The position numbers were made by a program, and so were the translations under genes. A DNA stretch of 64,000 bases, taken from positions 92,158,616 to 92,222,615 of the forward strand of contig NC_051850.1 in NCBI RefSeq assembly GCF_905115235.1, read 5' to 3'. This DNA is from Hermetia illucens. Lineage: Eukaryota > Arthropoda > Insecta > Diptera > Stratiomyidae. Below are positions 56,505 to 64,000 of the stretch, piece after piece (position 1 is the first letter of the stretch; each line of letters starts with the position of its first letter). Under the pieces are notes generated by a model. The model ran no database searches. It had not been told where the DNA came from and saw only the letters and a program-made list of their open reading frames with translations.

Positions 56505-56800
56505 ATAAGTGTACTCCGATCATGTTGCGCTTACAGAACAATATCTAATGAAGCAGCGACCCCACGGCGAAGTAGGTTTCGACCTAACTCAATTCTTGAG
56601 CGGACACGGAGGCTATCGAGTATATGTGTATCGATTTGGGCTAGATGATTCGTCATATTGCCCAAAGTGCCCAAATATTGCAGAGGACGCAGAACACGTC
56701 TTTTTTCATTGTCGCAGATTCGAAGCCCAAAGGGCTACATTAGAAGCTACAAACGGGGAGCACTAGAGCACGAAACCTTAAAAAAGGTGACTGGAGTTTT
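56505..56800 (+). mobile_element. R1/LOA-type LINE C-terminal fragment
   Basis: Reads RPHGEVGFDLTQFLSGHGGY, RVYVYRFGLDDSSYCPKCPN and AEDAEHVFFHCRRFEAQRAT: the C-terminal 'HGE…LTQ.LTGHG.F' block and CCHC finger (C-x2-C…H-x4-C) of R1-clade LINEs. Joined directly to the HX microsatellite. Confidence 0.75.
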
Positions 56801-56830
56801 TTTTAAAGACAAGTCCAGAGAATAAAACAA

Positions 56831-57515
56831 ACAAGTCGGGAAACCGGAAGCTGGAGGCTTCAGGTATGAAAGGTTTTGTGTTTTTCTTTTATAAAGACAT
56901 TTGAGTGTGAATTTGTTCCATTAGTACGTAACATGTTATATATGCATATATTATGTGAGAATATCCACTTTTCGGTGATACTGACATTCAAAATCTTGAA
57001 TTTCCAAAGTGACAACTTTGACCTATTATAACTTTGTTAATAATATTGCGATTTCCACCAAACAACAAGCTCTATATTATAGCCTACATTGCTGCAAAAT
57101 TTCGTGGCGCTAGGATGAATTTAAGAGGGGTTCTGCAGCCAATTAAATTTTTTCAGATTTTTGGGTTGGGCAGTTCCTGAGAATGGCCCCGTTAAATAAA
57201 TGATCACTTTCGACCCGCCCAATTCCAACTTTCCAACAAATGTCAAAAATAAGACCAGCTTCCGAAAGTAATATCCGAGACCTTTCATTTGATATCCCAT
57301 ATAAATATATTTGGTGAAAAAAAATTTACACCCCCCTTTCGCATGTATGGGGACCTCCCCTTTTGCATGTATGTAAATTGATGCCACTCGCTGCACGTAG
57401 AAGGTTCTACCGCCACACATTCTTATTAAATTTGATGATGATAGTTTTAGCTCTTTCTGCAGACATCGTATCGCTTTAATAAAATCCTAAAAAATTATTG
57501 ACTGACAAATGGACA
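56831..57515 (+). repeat. HX element copy
   Basis: Left end ACAAGTCGGGAAACCGGAAG, middle segments matching 55833-56424 and 17050-17480, degraded right end with TGACAAATGGACAG near 57505. Directly follows the R1-type fragment. Confidence 0.65.
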
Positions 57516-58429
57516 GATATTGAATTGATTTATCAAATAAAACATTTCCTGGATTTTCCATCATTACATTTATTACATCTCGCTTAGGATTATAAAATCA
57601 ACTGATGTTCCTATGGCATCACATCCAACAATTCATAACATTTTGTGAGCATGCTTCGGAAAATTTTGGGACACAATTATTCCAAGAATAATTGCAAAAC
57701 GAGCTATTTTTCAAAGCATATTACACGTCATCTATCACTACCATTCCTACGCATTCACATCTATTGCAAACAAATTCTTACAGTTAAATAATGAAATTAC
57801 ATAAGCTTAATTATTCGTAGGACCCACTCTTGCTCATATGTACACTAAACTATAGGGATCGCAAGATCAGTAGGTTTCGTATAAGGGAATACCAAACCTC
57901 TTCATCTTGATGTCCTTTAATACAAAATATCACATATAAAAATTACTTATCGATAAGGTTAATATTCGTAGTTTTTAAAGTAATTTTGTTTCCGTAATAC
58001 TACGCTGCAGTAGAGATATAAAACACATGTCTATAGTTGTATTTGTTAGGTGTCTTCAGCAAGTACTTCCGACATATTTGATCATTGTTATCTAAATTAA
58101 GTTTGTTTCTTTTATCGTTTTGTGCTTGTGTTTGTATTTGTAAGTAGGTTAGCAATTTATTTCGCGAGTTTTGATGTTTAACATCAACTTCGTTCGATTC
58201 TTGAGGAATTACTCGTAATTTGGCTTAATATGTTACGGTAGCGATGTTGTGACTGGATTGCCAATTCGCTAAGTCAGCAGTGGGTGCGGGTATGTTAAGG
58301 GCTTGTTTATTTTCTTTAGACACAGAGGGTGTTGTAGACACACTCATAACAAACTTGTTCTTGATCTGGATAGAGTTATCCGTTTGCATATAGGTTAGGT
58401 TTCTTGAAAATGTAGGCCATTTAACGTTC
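57516..58429. other. AT-rich spacer
   Basis: No gene. A minus-strand frame 58225-58431 (68 codons) has no recognised motif. Confidence 0.35.
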
Positions 58430-59290
58430 ATATAAAATTTACGTTGAAATCACGCTCAGCCTGTACTCACGAAACTTGGTTTGACTATTGCTAACTGTCG
58501 TTCCATCCCTTATGAGGACGTGTGCACTCGTATTACAAAGCGGCGAAAGAGTGTTTGGAAGCAACTAGTATTCGATTAAATGGTCCTTTTTACCAACCAG
58601 TATTTGAATTACAAATTTGAAAGGGGTATTATTGTATTGCAAAGCCCTTTGGTCCGGACCTTTGGAAAGCCTTCCACGATAGTTTTCTATCGAAGTCGTT
58701 GTCCTGACAAAGAAAACGGTTCTCACAGTCCTCCCTATTCAGGTTGGTGAAGCCATGGTTTTGTCGAAGTCGGGGGTGAAATACCTTGGCATCGTGGTTG
58801 ACACTAAGATGGGTGTGTTCGAGCAGATTCACAACACCGCAGACAAGGCTGCGGTTAGAATATTTGCGATTTGCCAGCTGATGTTGGAGGCCTCTTATCC
58901 AAGTATAGCTGATTTCCTCAGTAATGAGATGTACCACAAGTGCCTAGCGCAAGTACAAAAACTAGTGTCTTTACGAATCTTTTTCGCCTGTGGTGCCGTC
59001 TCCAAGTAATAGTAGTAATAGTGATAGCAGGAGTTACTCCGATCGCACTCCATAATACTAAGCGGAGATCTGCATACCGCAGAAATGGCAAGAGAAATGA
59101 GGAAACTTTCGCTTAAGAGCCTACACTCTCTGCGCATGGCAGCAATATTGGGAAAGAGAATTGAGTGGTGGATGGCCTGTGCATCCCATCAAAGACTTGC
59201 AGCCGTGGTTTAATCGAAAGCACGGTGAGATTGGCTATTACTTAATCCAGCTGCTAAACGGACACGGGTGTATTCAGTAGATGATGAATG
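58430..59290 (+). mobile_element. R1/LOA-type LINE 3' fragment
   Basis: Contains VLSKSGVKYLGIVVDTKMGV followed by FEQIHNTADKAAVRIFAICQ ('lkYLGv.iD..l.f..H……A'), then after stops RKHGEIGYYLIQLLNGHGCI, equivalent to the block at 56.5 kb. A decayed copy of the same clade. Confidence 0.65.
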
Positions 59291-59693
59291 TCACACCTTT
59301 TTCGTAAGCCATTCTTGAGGCGAAAAAGAGGAAGATGAATATGAGAGATGCCAGGGTAGCTGAGACCTGACACTTGGGGATGTGCTCCTGCACTGAATAA
59401 GCTTGACCTGAAGTAATATGTCAAACGGTTCCGGGTTAAAGTCCTAGATGCACTAGTGGGTGAATGACCCATGGCTTATTTAGATAACTATCTAAATAAA
59501 AAAATCAAGTCACTGTTAATTTCCTATGTGAAGAGTTGCAAGTGGATCGATTGGAGTTGAAGCGCATAAGACTGACTCAAGTGCTTAGTCAAGGAACCTG
59601 ACAGATATTACTGAAAATCAAAGTACTGACGCCATGCATCTTCAAACTCGGCTTGGATTCTCTACAGGCTTTCGCGTGTATTTGCCGATTATT

Positions 59694-60729
59694 TTATATC
59701 TGCACCGACTGAAGAACTGCAACTTTCAAATCAGACGCTAAATGTGAGATATCTACCACAGAATCAACCATTTCTTGAACAGCATTCACGCTGGGAAAGT
59801 GCTGAGCGGCCTTTTTCGATTTTTGAACACACGTCCTCAAGGCGTCTGATAGTCCATCGGTGCACTTTTGCACTTGCGATTTGATATCATCGCGGGAAAT
59901 GTTTCTGTGAATGATATCGCCAATACTGACTAAATTGTGCGCACTAAGAACAACGAATTTTCCGTAAGCGATGAAGAATTTCGGTGGTTGATTTTTCTCT
60001 ACCGTTTCTAAGAATGAGTCTATTGCTTGTAAAAGATAGCCCATATGCGTTGATATCTGTACTGCGTAGTATTTTATAAGTAATTTATCATTGGCGTTCA
60101 ATTCTATTTTATCAGCATTTATGGCAGTGTCCTCAGCCGCCTTGATTGCGTTATCGAATTTCTTCTTCAGATTTTGTGGAATGGCTTCACGAAGCTCCGA
60201 ATTCTTTTTGGCGGCCGCGTCTTTAGACTCAAGGCTAACATAATCGTTGTCTTCGATCCATTCTCCGTCGCTACTGTTGTTATTATTGCTTGGGGGATTC
60301 GTAGGTGTTTGTGGTACCCGTTTGAAAAGCAGTGTTGCGTTCCCTTGGATGAATGAAGCAGAAAGGCGAACATCTTCTGTTAGTGTTTGGGCACAGGCTA
60401 TAAGTTGGTCTAAGCTATCCGGAGGTTGAGAAGAGCATGATTTTTGCTCTTTCCGTGAAAGGTTCTCCAAAGTCCAGCCTTGAGCCTCCAAAGTTTGTGA
60501 CACCTCATGAACCAATTTGTCTGCATCTCGTAAGGCTTTGACTAGAGGTTTAAGTTTATGCGCTAGTGATTTATCTTCAGAACGACTTGCATTCCCTAGT
60601 GTGCCTTCACCAAACTCTGCTAAATCATGAAGTGCTGTCTTTAGTCGTACTGCGGACAATTTGATGTCCATTAGAACTGGTTCCAACTTTTCGCGACTTC
60701 TCCAATTTGGTATAACGAACGCGAGCAGC
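59694..60729 (-). CDS. p130CAS: p130CAS scaffold protein, last exon
   Basis: An uninterrupted 1,036-bp terminal exon after a splice acceptor (TTCATTACAG at 60730) encoding 344 residues. It holds the Cas serine-rich four-helix bundle (begins LLAFVIPNWRSREKLEPVLM, cf. the vertebrate counterpart), then the Src-binding region with GEWIEDNDYVSLESKD in place of vertebrate ED-YDYV, and the C-terminal FAT-like helical domain (LLIKYYAVQISTHMGYLLQA, ETVEKNQPPKFFIAYGKFVV, LSAHNLVSIGDIIHR). Cas proteins are docking adaptors at focal adhesions linking FAK and Src to Crk. The SH3 domain and YxxP substrate region must be encoded by exons to the right, none of which is seen before 64000. The first tyrosine of the YDYV pair is Asn here. 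Confidence 0.88.
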
Positions 60730-61194
60730 CTGTAATGAACAAAAAAAACATTTATAGTTAGTGAATTTACTCATTTTATAAACACAGATGAATTGCCGAT
60801 ACGAATAAATGGCGAAGGTAATTTAATTGCACTGAAGCGAGTTATTTCTGAGCCTAAGACTGTGATACTGGGAGAAAGTGAAATACTTTGTAAGAGAAAT
60901 GGATTATAAAATCGATGCTTATTAAGTACGAAGTAAACTGATATTGCTAAGGCAACTATTCGGCTTCAAAGTACATATCAGCAAAAATTGTGTGCTCGCT
61001 TTTGAATACTTTCCGAAAATAACCCCGGTTACTATCTCAAAGAAAATCCACAATAAATTATTACTCGAATTTGTTACATCAGCAGAGCCGTGTAGAGGGC
61101 TCTTCGTTATATAACCCATTTCTACCTTCTCGTGAGGACTAGCCGAGGGTCCCGGTCCAAGTTTTGTTCCTTATATTTTGAGCAAAAGAAAAAA
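60730..61194. other. Intron sequence of p130CAS
   Basis: Begins the intron upstream of the last exon (minus sense). AT-rich, nothing recognised. Confidence 0.5.
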
Positions 61195-61376
61195 ACTAAA
61201 CTCTTTATAGGAGAACTGTCCCATTTGAACGTAGCCCGTAGTGTATGTATATTTCATGTCAAACTACTCACTTTAATGTGATATTTAGTATTTTGGGTAG
61301 CAGTAAATTTACACGGAAAAGACAACTTTAAGCTACTGTAACTTTATTAGTAATAGTACGGTTTAGATCAAACAGA
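61195..61376 (+). repeat. HX element middle fragment
   Basis: Matches 55915-56060 (GACAACTTTxAGCTACTGTA and GTACGTAGC-type segments). It is cut at 61376 by the RTE1 fragment, at GATCAAAC. Confidence 0.6.
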
Positions 61377-61885
61377 TAAAAGCAGCAGAATTACTCTCGA
61401 GACCATTCGACATCAACAACGATTTGTCCTATTATGCACCCTTTTCAACTTGGCCCTGAAAAAGGTTGTTCGTTATTCTGAGGTAGATGCGAGAGACACC
61501 CAACTATTGGCTTATGCTGACGATATCGACACCATGGGATGAACAACCCGAGATGCACCAATTACCTTCATCGAGAACGAGCAGGCAGCGCGAGATCTTG
61601 GGCTGCACATCAATGAAGGCTAGACGAAATATGTATATGATGGCATTTCATAGCCTATATAACGACGAAATCTATGACCGATACTATGTCCCTTTGGTTG
61701 TGGATAAAATCCAACATAATAGGTTGCAGTGAGTGTGTCACTTAATCCGTATAAATGAGGAGTATCATTATGGATGAAGATGATCCAGCCGGGAAAGCCT
61801 ATAAGGCTAATATCTATGGCAGAAAAAGCAGACGAGGTAGACCCTGCCTGAGATGGAGCGATGGCATAGGCCAGGCAGCTTTTAG
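61377..61885 (+). mobile_element. RTE1 LINE fragment with internal deletion
   Basis: Starts at the RT block corresponding to 11383 (IKAAELLSRPFDINN), passes a damaged LAYADDIDTMG (61505-61540) and DLGLHINEG, and then jumps at about 61635 to the sequence equivalent to 12080 (SLYNDEIYDRYY, VVDKI), ending near GRPCLRWSDG. About 430 bp of the consensus are missing inside. No 3' tail. Confidence 0.8.
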
Positions 61886-62429
61886 TTTAGTTTAAAAAAA
61901 ATGTAGTCCCATTTTAAAGTTGGGTCATGGGTCAACAAATTCATGGTAGGAGTCACAAATGCCCCTGAGTTTATCTCGAGCTCCATAGACCTAGCCAGTC
62001 ATTTGATTGACTTGTTTGATTGGTTGTAGTACCTTAATGTCGCCTTTCTATTGGGATAAATGGTCATCCTGCTATTTAATGTATTGTTCTTTAGTGAGGG
62101 TAGCGTGCTAAAGGAGTTACCTTACAACACCTGCTATTTGAACTGGGAATCGCATTATAATATAATAGAAAAATAGATACATCTTGAACACTTTGCATCC
62201 AAATTTTCTATCATAAGGATATATGGTGGGCTATAACGCGTTAATCGTACCATCGCTTGCGATTCGCTGAAATGCACTTTAGCTCCCCCTAGAATTTCCC
62301 AAGATGCCCGCACTCATTCCTTCACTGTTCTGTGCCAAGTGCTTTTGTGACCACCCACCCAAAGGCTACCTTGGGAGAGTAGGTTTTACTTCATGCATGG
62401 CCAGCAATGCAATTGTTGCCTTTTCTTAA
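61886..62429. other. Spacer
   Basis: Nothing recognised. Confidence 0.4.
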
Positions 62430-63333
62430 TGTGTGGCCTATCAATTATCACTTCCCCCTTCCGATCATACCGCGTACGGTGAAATTTTTATTCCGGGCCG
62501 GCAGATTTTAGACCAGGCAGCGAAAGCGTCTTTAGCGCGGACGACACCCAGTTGGGTGCCACTGTTGCTAGAAACCACGCTTCCTAGATATACAAATTGG
62601 TTGACGTCTTCAATGATCTACCCATTAATACAGATAGAGAGAGTACAACGATTTCTCATAATGAGAACTTTCATTTTGTTGGTGTTTATCTTCAGTCCAA
62701 CTCTATTTGCCTTTTTTTCCAAATCTAAAGCCAACAAATGCCATCAGCGTAGTAGAGCTATTTGAGAAAAGATGTCATAGTCTATCGAAATCCTCCACGT
62801 CCTCCCGACAGAGCAGTATGAAGAATGTCGCCAATAACAAGAAGAAACAACATCGGTGGTAAGATACAACCCTGGTGGACTCTGCTTGGGACCTCAAATT
62901 CTTCTGAGATTTTACCTCGATGCAGCACATGACATTTTGCGTCAACATATGTCACTCTAATAGTAACTTTTAGTTTCTCCGGAACGGGGAGACCGTTGAG
63001 CCCAGCGGCTTTACCCCATTTGAGTGCATTCATGACTGAGATGAATTCGCTTCTGCTTGGAGAAACAAATCGTATCTGCATGTTACGGGGACAAGCCACT
63101 TCCACGATTCCGCAGTCAGCCAGCTCTTATGCCATTCTTTCGAGACGTAGTCAACGATTTGCTTACCATCCGAGAAAAGAGTGTTTGTGATGGCGTCCAA
63201 ATGATTATCGATATTTTCAGTGTATTAAGCATCCGATGAGCAAGCGGCTAGCGAAAGCTGAATCATATAAGCGAACAATATTGAATTTGGAGGGTCGCAG
63301 CTTTCCAAACCTGCGAGTAGTAGTGGAGGAACG
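62430..63333 (-). mobile_element. L3 LINE fragment
   Basis: Minus strand: FVSPSRSEFISVMNALKWGK, AAGLNGLPVPEKLKVTIRVT, YVDAKCHVLHRGKISEEFEV, VHQGCILPPMLFLLVIGDIL, then towards 62430 KINTNKTKVLIMRNRCTLSI-like text and a 'FVYLGS' block. An internal deletion joins LDGLP to the KLI.IIR.TY block. The upstream 63110-63333 matches 36060-36240. Confidence 0.7.
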
Positions 63334-63626
63334 TCCGGATAGCTGAGTGGTTAGAGTACAAGATTGTCGTCAGGAAGGTCCCGGTCTCATTGGTGGCAGT
63401 GGGATTTGTATCGTGATTTGACGTCGGATACCAGTCGACTCAGCTGTGAATGAGTACCTGAGTCAAATCAGGGTAATAATCTCGGGAGAGCGCAATGCTG
63501 ACCACATTGCCTTCTATAGGGTACTGTAATCCTATAGTGTACCGTGACGGTCTTGAATGAAGTGGTCTAACACACTTCATGGCCCTGATCCCATTGGATT
63601 GTTGCGCCAACGATTATTATTATTAT
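63334..63626 (+). repeat. tRNA-derived SINE, copy C
   Basis: Starts TCCGGATAGCTGAGTGGTTAGAG (A-box region), a degraded B box near 63380, the shared body (AATGCTGACCACATTGCC, GGTCTTGAATGAAGTG) with a small internal duplication of TATAGGGTACTGTAATCC type near 63516-63542, then TTGTTGCGCC (63599-63608) and the (ATT)n tail. It sits in L3 LINE sequence. Confidence 0.85.
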
Positions 63627-64000
63627 AATGGCGAGGTGGTGGATGCTGTAGGAATCCACAAACTTTCTACCATTTTCGATACGGTCGCCAGAACCGTGTT
63701 TTCCCATCATAAGTTCTATCAAGGTTTGGCCAGACCCCATTCATTTATCATGATCACAATGTCACCTTTAGGCAACTTCTCCCGACCCTTTTGTATTTGC
63801 CCATAAAAAGGATCTTTCTCCATTATATTAGAAGTCGCACAAGGTTCTAGCCGTTCCGGTAGCAGTACAGTTTCGAAATTTGCAAGTTGCTAGCCCACAA
63901 AGTTCCATTCTATTTAGCCCCCTTTGGCGATAAGTAACTTTTAACACTGAAGTAGTCTCACTGAAAAATGCTAAAAATTCTGCAAACGAAACTGCTCTTA
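63627..64000. other. Spacer at right edge
   Basis: No exon of p130CAS or repeat recognised. Confidence 0.35.

Noticed and set aside
59694-60729. Cyclin-D1-binding protein 1 (helical bundle protein) as identity of this exon
   Set aside because: The general helical look fits, but the NWRSREKLEP, WIEDNDYV and NQPPKFFIAYGKFVVLSAH segments specifically match CAS proteins.

Overview
This window looks like transposon-rich nuclear DNA from a fly-like insect (Diptera, species not determinable). Reasons: four recognisable conserved animal genes widely spaced, very short introns where they can be seen (53 bp in TSSC4), AT-rich spacers, and a dense mix of RTE-, jockey- and R1-type LINEs, a tRNA-headed SINE, a Tigger transposon and MITEs. 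There are no bacterial features, operons or CRISPR arrays.

Host genes: Rexo5-like RNA exonuclease (+, 5000-7228); TSSC4-like U5 snRNP factor (-, 30758-31413, two exons); NAA10/vnc N-terminal acetyltransferase (+, 47718-48287); and the last exon of the p130CAS scaffold gene (-, 59694-60729), whose earlier exons are not visible and presumably lie beyond the right edge. One further exon-like block (-, 40869-41106) is not recognised. These genes are functionally unrelated to one another.

Layout: 1-4.9 kb, old repeats (gag-like fossil, SINE, RT fragment). 5-7.2 kb, Rexo5. 9.07-12.41 kb, full-length RTE-type LINE with 11-bp target duplication. 12.4-22.3 kb, layered old LINE pieces, palindromic MITEs, a high-copy 0.5-kb element here called HX, and a young 5'-truncated RTE copy (19.44-20.11 kb). 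22.45-27.43 kb, a full-length jockey-clade LINE on the minus strand with both ORFs open, 13-bp target duplication, a downstream-promoter-like motif and a small extra membrane-protein ORF near its 3' end. 26.8-29.6 kb, a nearly identical 1.41-kb tandem duplication covering the jockey 5' end and its flank. 30.8-31.4 kb, TSSC4. 33.29-35.64 kb, an apparently intact Tigger transposon with a spliced transposase, sitting inside an older LINE. 36-46 kb, LINE fragments and a SINE with target duplications. 47.7-48.3 kb, NAA10. 50.5-59.3 kb, Tc1, jockey, HX and R1-type remnants. 59.7-60.7 kb, p130CAS. 61-64 kb, more HX, RTE, LINE and SINE pieces, probably within a p130CAS intron.

The clearest biological relation among parts is that the SINE and the RTE-type LINE end in the same 10-base motif followed by a simple triplet tail, which suggests that the LINE machinery mobilises the SINE. 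The least explained items are the small third ORF of the jockey element, the hairpin-ended HX family and the unidentified exon at 41 kb. All identifications are by reading; no database search was possible.
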